Shown here in pieces: positions 52,806-62,092 of a stretch of DNA of 64,000 nt. The notes beneath the pieces are model-generated. The model ran no database searches and was not told the origin of the DNA. It saw nothing but the letters and a program-made list of their open reading frames with translations. Origin of the DNA: Bacillota bacterium (GTDB lineage: Bacteria; Bacillota; Clostridia; Lachnospirales; Lachnospiraceae); the NCBI GenBank assembly GCA_023390555.1, contig JAEWCQ010000016.1, forward strand, positions 124,001-188,000. The letters run 5' to 3'. How positions within the stretch are numbered: position 1 is the stretch's first letter; every line of letters begins with the position of its first letter. The translations under genes and the position numbers were made by a program.

Positions 52806-53704
52806 GCAGATTTACGAAAATATGTCTGAGCATTGCTGCAGTATTTGCGGTAGGGGGAGTGATACTCTGTGTCGTCGGAGCGGCATTCGGAGCTACCATC
52901 GGTGATGTGAAAACTGCCACCGGGAGCTCTCATATCAGCAGTTGGATCGGCCGTTTTGCAGACTGGGATTGGAACTGGGACGATGATGACAGCAGTAGTT
53001 CTGTGATAAACAATGCTTATTCCTATGATAAGGATGAGGTAAAGAATCTGGACATTGCCATGAATGCCGGTACACTGACGATCGGAAAGAGCAGTTCTGA
53101 TAAAGTGGAAGTGAACGTATACTTGAAGAATGGGACTGTGGACTGCGGATTAAATGGCGATACGCTTCAGATTGAAGATCATACCAAGACCTATTATATC
53201 AACCGTCATGTGGAAGTAGAACTTCTTTTACCGGATGAAATGCAGCTTGAGGATATCAATATCGATGTTGCGGCCGGTGAAGTAGATTCTTCCTACGAGA
53301 ACCTGGCGGCAGATAAGGCAGTGCTTTCCGTTGATGCGGGTGAAGCGAACATTGCATATTTTTCCGTCAAAGAAAAGCTGAGTGCAACGGTTGGAGCCGG
53401 TACCATTGAATTGGAAAATCTGAGCGTCGGAGATCTGGAACTTGATTGCGGAGTCGGAGAGATAGACATCGACGGCAGTGTAAACGGGGACATATCCGGA
53501 AGCTGTGGAGTCGGTACGCTTTCGATGGAACTGGTGGGAGAAAAAGAGGATTATAATTACAGTATAGACTGTGGAATCGGGGAAATAGCGATTGATAACG
53601 ATACTTACAGTTCGCTGGGAAGTGAGAAAGATATTGATCATGATGCTGGAAAAGACATGGCATTGGATTGCGGTGTGGGAACGATTCGTGTAGAATTTAA
53701 ATAA
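52802..53704 (+). CDS. DUF4097-family beta-helix membrane-anchored protein
   Basis: 300 residues. One N-terminal transmembrane segment (IAAVFAVGGVILCVVGAAFGATIG), then an unusual short acidic/aromatic stretch (DWDWNWDDDDSSSS). Residues about 80-300 are a beta-repeat of the DUF4097 type, in which Gly-containing units recur about every 18-20 residues (VNAGTLTI, VDAGEANIAYF, VGAGTIELENL, CGVGEIDID, CGVGTLSM, CGIGEIAID, CGVGTIRVE). Similar proteins belong to the LiaFSR-like envelope stress response. Outside-facing role is inferred. Confidence 0.88.
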   Translation: MSRFTKICLSIAAVFAVGGVILCVVGAAFGATIGDVKTATGSSHISSWIGRFADWDWNWDDDDSSSSVINNAYSYDKDEVKNLDIAMNAGTLTIGKSSSDKVEVNVYLKNGTVDCGLNGDTLQIEDHTKTYYINRHVEVELLLPDEMQLEDINIDVAAGEVDSSYENLAADKAVLSVDAGEANIAYFSVKEKLSATVGAGTIELENLSVGDLELDCGVGEIDIDGSVNGDISGSCGVGTLSMELVGEKEDYNYSIDCGIGEIAIDNDTYSSLGSEKDIDHDAGKDMALDCGVGTIRVEFK

Positions 53705-53747
53705 ATATACAATTATCGTATACAATAAGGAAAGAGAGGAAAATCAA

Positions 53748-53936
53748 ATGAGTGATATGAAACGTCTATATAAATCTAATAGTAACAGAGTGTTATGCGG
53801 AGTCTGCGGGGGAGTCGGAGAGTATTTTAATATCGATCCTACGATTATCCGTCTGATTTGGGTACTGGTGGCCTGCACCGGAACCGGAATTGTCGCTTAT
53901 ATTATTGCGGCAATTATAATGCCGGAGCAGTATTAG
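53748..53936 (+). CDS. PspC-domain protein (short)
   Basis: 62 residues. It contains the whole PspC pattern: RLYKSNSNRVLCGVCGGVGEYFNIDPTIIRLIWVLVACTGTGIVAYIIAAIIMPEQ, with one membrane segment. PspC proteins sense or counter damage to the membrane. It closes the PadR-DUF1700-DUF4097 operon, 43 bases downstream. GAGAGG is the ribosome site. Confidence 0.93.
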   Translation: MSDMKRLYKSNSNRVLCGVCGGVGEYFNIDPTIIRLIWVLVACTGTGIVAYIIAAIIMPEQY

Positions 53937-53995
53937 AAACAGGAAAAATGTGTTAAAATAGAAGCAGAGATGATTGGTAGAAATGGAGAAATGGT

Positions 53996-56086
53996 ATGAA
54001 TCAGATTTCAAACAGAAAAATACACCTGGTTCCATTTGATAATATCGCAGGCTTTGATGTGAGACCCGGTTTTTACGAGATTAATGGCGCAACGGCAATT
54101 CCCGGAGGCGTGAATTTCACGGTACATTCCAACCAGACCACTGCCTGCGAACTGCTTCTGTTTCACAGAATGGAAGAGGAACCCTTTGCGGTGCTTCCGT
54201 TTCCGGAACACTATCGGATTGGGAATGTATATTCCATGATTGTGTTCAAACTTCAGATCGAAGAGTTTGAGTATGCATACCGGCTGGATGGCCCGTATGA
54301 GCCGGAGAAGGGAATTATATTTGACCGGAAAAAGAATCTGCTCGATCCCTATGCGAAAGCCGTGACGGGACAGAGCATATGGGGCAGACCAGCTCCGAAA
54401 GGAAGCTGTTACAAGGCACGTGTCGTAAAGGATGATTTCGACTGGGGAGATTTTAAAGCACCGAATATTCCGATGGAGGATCTGATTATTTATGAACTCC
54501 ATGTGAGAGGATATACCAAAGCGGATACAACGATTACAACGAAACCGGGCACCTTTGCCGCATTGATGGAAAAAATCCCCTATCTGAAAGACCTGGGAGT
54601 CAATGCGGTGGAGCTGATGCCCATTTTTGAGTTTGATGAGGTTCGTCAGCACAGAGAGTATAACGGCCGGGAACTGCTGGACTACTGGGGGTATAATACC
54701 GTCAGCTTTTTTGCGCCGAATACCAGTTATAGTGCAGACGCGGAATACAACCGTGAGGGAAATGAATTAAAGCAGCTGATCAAATTACTGAATGAAAATG
54801 GGATGGAAGTGATTCTCGATGTGGTATTTAATCATACGGCAGAAGGAAATGAAAACGGTCCGTTTTTTTCGTTTAAGGGATTTGACAACAATATTTATTA
54901 TATGCTGACGCCGGATGGGAAATATTATAATTACAGCGGCTGCGGCAATACGCTCAACTGTAACCATCCGATTGTACAGCAGATGATACTGGAATGTCTG
55001 CGCTACTGGGTAACTTCCTACCGGGTGGCCGGATTCCGCTTTGATCTTGCGTCTATTCTCGGGCGCAACGAGGACGGTTCTCCAATGAGCAGGCCGCCCC
55101 TTCTGGAGAGTCTTGCGTTTGATCCAATCCTTGGAAAGACAAAGCTCATTGCCGAGGCGTGGGATGCAGGAGGGCTGTATCAGGTTGGAAGTTTTCCGTC
55201 CTGGAACCGTTTTACGGAATGGAACGGAAAATACCGGGATGACCTGCGCAGCTTTTTGAAAGGAGATGCGGGTGTAACACAGACTGCCGCTATCCGGATC
55301 ACCGGTTCCCATGATCTGTATAATCCGGCGATCCAGATGCATAACGAACCGGTCAATTTCCTGACTTGCCATGACGGATTTACCCTGTATGATCTGTATT
55401 CTTATAATTGGAAGCATAATGAAGAAAATGGATGGAATAATACGGATGGAACCGATGACAACCGGAGCTGGAACTGCGGGGCAGAGGGAGTGACAGAAGA
55501 TGGAGAGGTGAACCGTCTGCGCAGAAGGCTGATACGCAACGCCTGTGCGGTACTGATGGTGAGCCGTGGGACACCGATGTTTCCTGCCGGAGATGAGTTT
55601 TGTAATACCAGTTACGGGAATAATAATCCATATTGTCAGGATAACGAAATCTCCTGGCTGGACTGGTCGCGTCTGGATACTTACCGTGAGATTCATGATT
55701 TCTTCCGGTTTATGATCGCATTCCGGAAGGAACATGCAGTGATCCGGAAAAATACACAGATGTGCAGCATGCATTTTCCGTCCATCAGTATACACGGAGT
55801 TCAGCCCTGGAAGGCAGATGATCAGTGGGATTCCCATGTGATCGGTGTCATGTATGCAGGCAGGACAATCGATGGAGCCGGGGATGATGTGGTCTATATC
55901 GCAATCAATGCCTATTGGGAAAAACAAACGCTCCGTCTGCCTGAGATTGCGGTGGACTGCGCATGGAGAGTCATTGCAGATACGTGGCTGGAATCCGGAA
56001 TCGTGGAAGAGCCATACGCAGTCTGTGACAATACGATCATACTGGAGCCGCGGAGTGTGCAGATACTGACTGCGGATCTCTCGTAA
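53996..56086 (+). CDS. Glycogen debranching enzyme (GlgX/TreX-like, GH13)
   Basis: 696 residues. An N-terminal CBM48-type domain (about 30-140; PGGVNFTVHSNQTT) precedes the GH13 barrel: LGVNAVELMPIFEFDE, VILDVVFNHTAEGN, YRVAGFRFDLASILGRNEDG with the nucleophile Asp, KLIAEAWDAGGLYQ with the acid Glu, and FLTCHDGFTLYDL with the third acidic residue. It cleaves alpha-1,6 links of glycogen, leaving linear chains for GlgP. No signal peptide is present. Its GGAGAAATGGT is a weak ribosome site. Confidence 0.93.
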   Translation: MNQISNRKIHLVPFDNIAGFDVRPGFYEINGATAIPGGVNFTVHSNQTTACELLLFHRMEEEPFAVLPFPEHYRIGNVYSMIVFKLQIEEFEYAYRLDGPYEPEKGIIFDRKKNLLDPYAKAVTGQSIWGRPAPKGSCYKARVVKDDFDWGDFKAPNIPMEDLIIYELHVRGYTKADTTITTKPGTFAALMEKIPYLKDLGVNAVELMPIFEFDEVRQHREYNGRELLDYWGYNTVSFFAPNTSYSADAEYNREGNELKQLIKLLNENGMEVILDVVFNHTAEGNENGPFFSFKGFDNNIYYMLTPDGKYYNYSGCGNTLNCNHPIVQQMILECLRYWVTSYRVAGFRFDLASILGRNEDGSPMSRPPLLESLAFDPILGKTKLIAEAWDAGGLYQVGSFPSWNRFTEWNGKYRDDLRSFLKGDAGVTQTAAIRITGSHDLYNPAIQMHNEPVNFLTCHDGFTLYDLYSYNWKHNEENGWNNTDGTDDNRSWNCGAEGVTEDGEVNRLRRRLIRNACAVLMVSRGTPMFPAGDEFCNTSYGNNNPYCQDNEISWLDWSRLDTYREIHDFFRFMIAFRKEHAVIRKNTQMCSMHFPSISIHGVQPWKADDQWDSHVIGVMYAGRTIDGAGDDVVYIAINAYWEKQTLRLPEIAVDCAWRVIADTWLESGIVEEPYAVCDNTIILEPRSVQILTADLS

Positions 56087-56183
56087 AGTCGAAATGTTAT
56101 CGTTGCTGAGCATAACCATGTAAGAATAATAAAGAAATGAAAATAAATGAAAATAAATGAAATAGAAGGGGAACATTTACCGG

Positions 56184-58382
56184 ATGAAGAAGTGGACGGC
56201 AGCTATTTGGAATGGAATCAAAGGAGCAGGAACAGAATTTGGAGGTTATCTGAAGCGGAACTGGGAAAAGACGGACAAAGGTCTGTATCTCGTTGTAACG
56301 GTACTTGTCTGTTTTCTGTCCGGTATTGGAATGTCGCAGTTATTTCCGCAGACTGTGCCGGCGTTTGTGATAGGAATTCTGCTTGCGTTTATCATTTCCA
56401 GCCTGGCAGTCCCTTTGATAAGCTGGTTGATCCGACAGATTTTAAAACTGGGAATCCGCAATCTCATCTATATGGTGCTGATCATCAGTATATCCGCCAG
56501 CCTGGCAACGCGTGGCTCGATCGGATCTTCAGAAACTGCGAGCGTGATTATCGGAGCGTTGTTTGGCGTCATCATGATTATACTCGGCAGTGCTCTGTGG
56601 GCTTTTTTTCATAACAGAGTGCATACGCCGACGATTATCATCAGTCTGATGCTGAGTGCAGCTGTGTTTATCGGTGGCTGCGTGCTGATCGCGAGCAGCG
56701 GGTTTAAAGATATCTATATTGAAAAATATCTGAGACTCAATCCAAAGGTGCAGCGGGCACAGGAGATTACAGAATTTCAGGAACAGATGCAGCAGGGAGA
56801 TTACACGGTAGAGACGCTGGAATACAGCCCGGTAAAAGATGTCGAGTTGGAATCCGGGACCATCGATTTGTCTTTTTGTGTGGCAGAACCGGACGGTCTG
56901 GAAGGAATCCGGAGAAAACATTTTTTTGGATATGATGTGGAAAACGCAGCGATAGCGGGAAAAGTGTGGTATCCCAAAGAGGTATCCGGATGTCCGGTCG
57001 TATTTCTGATTCACGGAAACCACAGTATTTTGACGGAGTCCTATCTGGGTTATGACTATCTGGGAGAATATCTGGCTTCCTATGGATATGTAGTGGTCTC
57101 TGTGGATGAGAATGTCCTGAACGGGCTTTCCAACGAAAATGACGCAAGGGCGATCCTGCTGCTGGAAAATATCAGAAAGCTCCAGCAGTACAACAACCAG
57201 GAAGAAAATCCGCTCTATGGAAAGATGGACTATGATCGAATCGCACTTGCAGGCCATTCGAGAGGCGGTGAGGCCGTTGCGACTGCCTGCCTGTTTAACG
57301 GATATGATTACTATCCGGAAAACGGAATGTTTGATTTTCAGTACCATTTTAACATCCGTTCCGTAATTGCAATCGCACCGACGGTGAACCAGTACATGCC
57401 TGCGGACCATGTGGTGGAGCTTCAGGATGTGAATTACCTGCAGCTGCAGGGTGCAAACGATCAGGATGTCAGTGAAAATATGGGAACCACGCAGTACAGT
57501 CATGTAACGTTTACCGGAGCGGGGGAGTATATCAAATCGACGCTCTATATCGCCGGTGCGAATCATGGGCAGTTTAACAGTCTGTGGGGCCGCTTTGACC
57601 TGCCGGAACCGGCAGCCTCTTTCTTAAATGTAAAAAACTTTATCACAACGGAAGAACAGCAGAGTATTTTAAAAATATGTGCAAAGGTCTTTCTCGACAA
57701 GACGCTGGAGAATACGGATACGTATGCTGATCTGCTGACCGATTATGCAAAATACAGTGCCTGTCTGCCTGAGACCATCTATGTGCAGCAGTACCAGAAA
57801 TCGGATGCGGATATTTTCTGTGATTATGAAGAAGATTCCAATCTGCATACGGCGACCGATGCGAATGTGAAGCTATCCGCGCAGCATATGAGTACCTGGA
57901 CGGAGGAAATGAGCCGGTATTCGGAACAAAGCGGCGGGGCGAGGGGAAATTATGTCCTGCGCCTGAAATGGAGAAATACCGATGATGCATCCTATCATCT
58001 GACTTTTACGGAGCCGGTCAGTCTGACGGACAAAAATCTTGCTTTTGATATCTGTAATATGGAAGAAGAGGACGGAAGCGACGATCAGGGGAAGACGGTA
58101 GAACCGGTGCTGGAGATTACCGATGTGAATGGAAATACGGCGTACCTCAATACTGCAGATTATGTGACGGTGTATCCGTCACTTCCCGTGCGGCTGGGAA
58201 AATTGCAGTATCTGACGGGAACGATTGTCTATAAGCATGAGTATCAGACCATCTGTGTTCCAACGGCGGATTTTACTTCCGAAGAGAGGACGGTAGATTT
58301 GTCGCAGATCCGAAAAATTACAATTGCATTTCCGGAAGATGAGAGTGGAAAAGTGGGGATTGATAATATCTGTCTGGAATAA
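56184..58382 (+). CDS. Membrane-anchored alpha/beta-hydrolase
   Basis: 732 residues. Residues about 25-190 have four to five transmembrane segments. Residues about 255-490 form an alpha/beta hydrolase: VVFLIHGNHSILTESYLGYDYLGEYLASYGYVVVSVDEN, the nucleophile elbow IALAGHSRGGEAVA with Ser at about 361, and a later His (GANHGQF). The final about 200 residues are a beta-rich domain of unknown role. The combination is unusual; it may be an esterase or peptidase facing the outside or the cytoplasm. The tandem TGAAAATAAA repeats just upstream (about 56135-56160) are probably spacers. Confidence 0.8.
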   Translation: MKKWTAAIWNGIKGAGTEFGGYLKRNWEKTDKGLYLVVTVLVCFLSGIGMSQLFPQTVPAFVIGILLAFIISSLAVPLISWLIRQILKLGIRNLIYMVLIISISASLATRGSIGSSETASVIIGALFGVIMIILGSALWAFFHNRVHTPTIIISLMLSAAVFIGGCVLIASSGFKDIYIEKYLRLNPKVQRAQEITEFQEQMQQGDYTVETLEYSPVKDVELESGTIDLSFCVAEPDGLEGIRRKHFFGYDVENAAIAGKVWYPKEVSGCPVVFLIHGNHSILTESYLGYDYLGEYLASYGYVVVSVDENVLNGLSNENDARAILLLENIRKLQQYNNQEENPLYGKMDYDRIALAGHSRGGEAVATACLFNGYDYYPENGMFDFQYHFNIRSVIAIAPTVNQYMPADHVVELQDVNYLQLQGANDQDVSENMGTTQYSHVTFTGAGEYIKSTLYIAGANHGQFNSLWGRFDLPEPAASFLNVKNFITTEEQQSILKICAKVFLDKTLENTDTYADLLTDYAKYSACLPETIYVQQYQKSDADIFCDYEEDSNLHTATDANVKLSAQHMSTWTEEMSRYSEQSGGARGNYVLRLKWRNTDDASYHLTFTEPVSLTDKNLAFDICNMEEEDGSDDQGKTVEPVLEITDVNGNTAYLNTADYVTVYPSLPVRLGKLQYLTGTIVYKHEYQTICVPTADFTSEERTVDLSQIRKITIAFPEDESGKVGIDNICLE

Positions 58383-58502
58383 ATTTCCCGTAGCTCACGA
58401 AGCTGCGAAATCAGAAACAAGATTGAAAAACATTGCTTCCTGTGATAGCATAAGAAAGACTCTCACGATGAGATAAAAGATTAGGAAAGCAAGGAGAAAT
58501 GT

Positions 58503-60059
58503 ATGAGTATATTAAGTGTAGAACATCTTACCCACGGATTCGGAGATCGTGCGATTTTTGACGATGTGTCGTTCCGGCTGCTCAAGGGGGAACACATCGG
58601 TCTGATCGGCGCAAATGGAGAAGGCAAATCTACGTTTATGAATATAATAACCGGGAGTCTGCAGCCGGATGAGGGAAAAATTGAATGGGCAAAAAATGTA
58701 CGTGTCGGTTACCTTGACCAGCATACAGCATTGGAAAAGGGAATGACGATCCAGAAAGTTCTCTCTTCGGCTTTTGATTTCCTGTATGAGATGGAAGCGA
58801 AAATGAATGAAATCTGCGAGAAGCTGGGCGATGCGGATGATGCGCAGATGGAAAGTTATATGGAAGAACTTGGGACAATCCAGGATCTTTTAACGGTACA
58901 TGATTTTTATATGATTGACGCAAAGGTGGAAGAAGTAGCAAGAGCACTGGGGCTTTTGGATATCGGATTGGACAAGGATGTGATGGAACTGAGCGGCGGG
59001 CAGAGAACGAAGGTGCTTCTGGGAAAATTACTGCTGGAAAAACCGGATATCCTGCTGCTGGACGAACCGACGAATTATTTGGATGTGGAACATATCGAAT
59101 GGTTGAAGCGTTATCTGAATGAATACGAGAATGCATTTATTCTGATTTCACATGATATTTCGTTTCTCAATAGCGTCATCAATCTGATTTATCATATGGA
59201 TAACCGGCAGCTGAGTCGTTATGTGGGAGATTATGACAAGTTCCTGGAAGTCTATGAGATGAAAAAATCACAGCTCGAATCGGCTTATAACCGGCAGCAG
59301 AAGGAAATCGCAGATTTGAAGGATTTCGTAGCACGTAATAAGGCCAGGGTTGCGACCAGAAATATGGCAATGTCAAGGCAGAAGAAGCTGGACAAAATGG
59401 ATGTCATCGAACTCGCGGCAGAAAAGCCGAAGCCGGAGTTTGTTTTTCGCGAGGCAAGAACGCCCGGAAGAACTATTTTCCAGACGAAAGATCTCGTGAT
59501 CGGTTATGAAGAACCGTTGTCTTCTCCGCTGAATCTGGAGATGGAGCGCGGACAGAAGATTGTACTGACCGGAGCGAACGGAATCGGAAAAACAACGCTG
59601 TTAAAAAGTATTCTGGGACTCCAAAAACCGTTAAGCGGAACGGTGGAACTTGGAGATTATTTGAGCATCGGATACTTTGAGCAGGAAATGGATCAGAACA
59701 TTCAGACCAGCTGCATTGAAGAAATCTGGAAGGAGTTTCCTGGATATTCTCAGTATGAAGTGCGGAGTGCACTGGCAAAATGCGGACTGACGACGAAACA
59801 TATCGAGAGTCTCGTCCGAGTCTTAAGCGGAGGAGAGCAGGCTAAAGTCAGACTCTGCAAACTGCTGAACCGGGAGACGAACATTCTGCTGCTCGATGAG
59901 CCGACGAATCATCTGGATGTGGATGCCAAAGAAGAATTAAAGAGAGCTTTGCTGAAATACCGCGGTAGCATTCTGATGGTATGCCATGAACCGGAATTCT
60001 ATGAGGGACTGGCCACTCAGGTCTGGGATTGTACAAAATGGACAACCAGAGTATATTAA
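58503..60059 (+). CDS. ABC-F ATPase (YbiT/EttA-like translation factor)
   Basis: 518 residues with two ABC domains and no membrane part. Walker A motifs GANGEGKST (about 36-44) and GANGIGKTT (about 357) and signatures ELSGGQRTKV and VLSGGEQAKV are visible, as well as two LLLDEPTNYLD/LLLDEPTNHLD boxes. The linker with KDFVARNKARVATRNMAMSRQKKLDKM (the P-site tRNA interaction motif) joins them. ABC-F proteins rescue or protect ribosomes, sometimes from antibiotics. The neighbouring genes give no hint of a drug. Confidence 0.93.
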   Translation: MSILSVEHLTHGFGDRAIFDDVSFRLLKGEHIGLIGANGEGKSTFMNIITGSLQPDEGKIEWAKNVRVGYLDQHTALEKGMTIQKVLSSAFDFLYEMEAKMNEICEKLGDADDAQMESYMEELGTIQDLLTVHDFYMIDAKVEEVARALGLLDIGLDKDVMELSGGQRTKVLLGKLLLEKPDILLLDEPTNYLDVEHIEWLKRYLNEYENAFILISHDISFLNSVINLIYHMDNRQLSRYVGDYDKFLEVYEMKKSQLESAYNRQQKEIADLKDFVARNKARVATRNMAMSRQKKLDKMDVIELAAEKPKPEFVFREARTPGRTIFQTKDLVIGYEEPLSSPLNLEMERGQKIVLTGANGIGKTTLLKSILGLQKPLSGTVELGDYLSIGYFEQEMDQNIQTSCIEEIWKEFPGYSQYEVRSALAKCGLTTKHIESLVRVLSGGEQAKVRLCKLLNRETNILLLDEPTNHLDVDAKEELKRALLKYRGSILMVCHEPEFYEGLATQVWDCTKWTTRVY

Positions 60060-60090
60060 TGAAAAAAATTGAAAAAATAGAAGAGGAAAG

Positions 60091-60124
60091 AAAGATATGA
60101 GGAAATGCTCATATCTTTTTTATT
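60091..60124 (+). terminator. Rho-independent terminator after the ABC-F gene
   Basis: AAAGATATGAG (60091-60101) pairs with CTCATATCTTT (60108-60118), followed by T. Confidence 0.9.
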
Positions 60125-60235
60125 GTAATAGGAAATACCTTGTTACATGAACGTGTAAAAGCACAATAACAGGAATGCGTATTTTTTTTGAAAAAACTGC
60201 CACAATAAATGTAAAAAGAAAAGAGAGGGTTCATT
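60119..60235 (+). promoter_or_regulatory. Region upstream of spoVAD, possible sporulation promoter
   Basis: Begins with a copy of the after-terminator repeat (ATAGGAAATACCTTGTTACATGAACGTG). Further on GTATT (60179-60183) and CACAATA (60201-60207) are 17 bases apart, weakly like a sigma-G promoter. AGAGAGG is the ribosome site for spoVAD. Confidence 0.3.
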
Positions 60236-61249
60236 ATGTCACAAATGCTTGGAAAACAGAGTATTCGTTTTGATAAGCCTCCATATATACAGGCGAGCAG
60301 CAGTGTGGTTGGTAAAAAAGAGGGCGAAGGCCCATTGGGAACATGTTTTGATATGATCTGTGAGGATGATAAATTCGGGGCAGAAAACTGGGAAGAAGCG
60401 GAAAGTACCTTACAGAAAGAGGCAGCCGGAATCGTAATGGGAAAAGCAAATGTAAAGCCGGAGGAGGTGCGCTATATTTTTGCAGGTGACCTTTTGGGAC
60501 AGACAATTGCGACTTCATTTGGAATCATGCATTATGGTATTCCGCTGTTTGGTCTTTATGGTGCCTGCTCTACGGCAGGAGAATCGATGTCACTTGGAGC
60601 AATGTGCGTGGCGGGAGGTTATGCTGATCTGGTGATGGCAATGACATCGAGTCATTTTGCCAGCGCAGAGAAGCAGTTTCGATTTCCCTTGGAGTATGGA
60701 AATCAAAGACCCGTATCTGCTACCTGGACGGTCACCGGCAGCGGAGCGTTTTTACTTGGAACAAAACAGACTCATGTAAAGATAGCGGGAATCACGACCG
60801 GAAAAATTGTCGATTACGGCATTCGGGATTCCATGAATATGGGTGCTGCAATGGCACCGGCAGCCTGCGAACTGATTGCGCAGCATTTCGAAGATTTTCA
60901 GTCGAAACCGGAAGACTATGACAAAATTATTACCGGAGATCTTGGCTATGTGGGAAAGAAAATATTGATTGATCTGCTGAAGGAAAAAGGCTATGACATC
61001 AGTGGTGTGCATACGGACTGCGGTGTGGAGATTTTTGATAAGGATATGCAGGGTACAGATTCCGGTGGTTCCGGCTGCGGCTGCAGTGCGGTGACTATGA
61101 GTGCACATTTTCTGCCTCACATAGAAAAGGGCATATTGAAAAAGGTGCTGTTTGTACCTACGGGAGCATTGCTCTCCACTGTCAGTTACAATGAAGGAAT
61201 GAATGTACCGGGAATCGCCCATGGCGTCGTCCTGGAATATGAGGAATAG
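60236..61249 (+). CDS. spoVAD: Stage V sporulation protein AD
   Basis: 337 residues of the thiolase-like SpoVAD family: SIRFDKPPYIQASSSVVGKKEGEGPLG, FGLYGACSTAGESMSLGAM, TGSGAFLL, DLGYVGKKILIDLL and GIAHGVVLEYEE. It is part of the SpoVA channel that loads dipicolinic acid (DPA) into the forespore. SpoVAD binds DPA directly on the inner membrane surface. The gene is followed by spoVAE, but the usual first partner spoVAC is missing here; the gene upstream is ABC-F. Confidence 0.95.
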   Translation: MSQMLGKQSIRFDKPPYIQASSSVVGKKEGEGPLGTCFDMICEDDKFGAENWEEAESTLQKEAAGIVMGKANVKPEEVRYIFAGDLLGQTIATSFGIMHYGIPLFGLYGACSTAGESMSLGAMCVAGGYADLVMAMTSSHFASAEKQFRFPLEYGNQRPVSATWTVTGSGAFLLGTKQTHVKIAGITTGKIVDYGIRDSMNMGAAMAPAACELIAQHFEDFQSKPEDYDKIITGDLGYVGKKILIDLLKEKGYDISGVHTDCGVEIFDKDMQGTDSGGSGCGCSAVTMSAHFLPHIEKGILKKVLFVPTGALLSTVSYNEGMNVPGIAHGVVLEYEE

Positions 61250-61264
61250 GAGGAAACAGCGATA

Positions 61265-61621
61265 ATGGATTATATAAATGCTTTCTGGGTGGGAGGCCTG
61301 ATCTGTGCAATTGTACAGATACTGATGGAAACAACAAAAATGCTGCCGGGGCGTATCATGGTGCTGCTGGTATGTCTGGGAGCGGTTCTGGGAGCGCTCG
61401 GCATCTATCCACCGTTTGTAGATTTCGCGGGAGCAGGTGCAAGCGTGCCGCTGCTTGGTTTCGGAAATGTGCTGTTTAAAGGTGTAAAGGAAGCCGTGGA
61501 TACCGATGGTTTTCTTGGTACTTTTATGGGAGGATTTACGGCGAGTGCAATTGGAATCAGTGCGGCACTTGTGTTTGGTTACCTGGCATCCCTGATTTTC
61601 GAACCGAAAATGCGTAAATAA
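61265..61621 (+). CDS. spoVAE: Stage V sporulation protein AE
   Basis: 118 residues with three to four membrane segments. It shows AFWVGGLICAIVQILMETTKMLPGRIMVLLV and GAGASVPLLGFGNVLFKGV, typical of SpoVAE (SpoVAEb type). It is one of the pore subunits of the DPA channel. Fifteen bases after spoVAD, with AGGAGG as ribosome site. Confidence 0.94.
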   Translation: MDYINAFWVGGLICAIVQILMETTKMLPGRIMVLLVCLGAVLGALGIYPPFVDFAGAGASVPLLGFGNVLFKGVKEAVDTDGFLGTFMGGFTASAIGISAALVFGYLASLIFEPKMRK

Positions 61622-61731
61622 AAAGTTGCATTTTTTTGAAAAAAATGGAAGGTAAAATGAAAAACCGTCGGTGCATAAATCCGCGAAATGTGTTTACACT
61701 AATGATGAAAAAAAGAAAAGGAGACAACAAT

Positions 61732-62064
61732 ATGAAGAAGTTTAGATCTTTATTGATGACAGTAGTTCTTGTTTTATCACTAACCTTATGTTTGGGAGCC
61801 TGCGGTACAAATACCAATAATACAAATACAGACAAGAATAATAATTCCACAACTACAGAAAAGTCTACGGATAATGGCGTTGTTAATGATGTGGAGAATG
61901 CAGCTGATGATGCAGGAGATGCCGTAAAAGATGCCGGAGAAGATGTAAAGGATGCAGTAGATGACGTCACTACGGAGAACACAACCAATAACACCAATAA
62001 TAACACGACAAACGGTACGAATAAGACTACCACAAACAATAACACAACAAATACAACGAAATAA
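61732..62064 (+). CDS. Small Asn/Thr-rich lipoprotein
   Basis: 110 residues. A signal peptide ends in LGACG (lipobox, Cys about 23). The mature protein is low-complexity Asn/Thr on both sides of a middle stretch that repeats DAxDDAGDAVKDAGEDVKDAV, an acidic amphipathic helix with an 11-residue-like period, similar in style to LEA/YtxH-type proteins. AAAGGAG supports 61732. It may be produced in spores or under stress; no function is recognised. A terminator shared with guaB follows. Confidence 0.75.
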   Translation: MKKFRSLLMTVVLVLSLTLCLGACGTNTNNTNTDKNNNSTTTEKSTDNGVVNDVENAADDAGDAVKDAGEDVKDAVDDVTTENTTNNTNNNTTNGTNKTTTNNNTTNTTK

Positions 62065-62092
62065 GATACGGAACCCGTATTTTAGAAAAAAA

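Noticed and set aside
56120..56162. Tandem repeats of TGAAAATAAA as a regulatory array
   Set aside because: Only two to three short copies in an A-rich stretch before a ribosome site; chance is likely.
54785..56176. Long open frame (463 codons) opposite the debranching enzyme
   Set aside because: It mirrors the GH13 gene, has no ribosome site and no family pattern; it is a shadow of codon bias on the other strand.
56147..56614. Alternative reading frame at the start of the membrane hydrolase
   Set aside because: It overlaps the hydrolase in another frame and lacks protein-like composition.
56529..57566. Open frame of 345 codons opposite the membrane hydrolase
   Set aside because: Same reason: shadow of a well-supported gene with no own signals.
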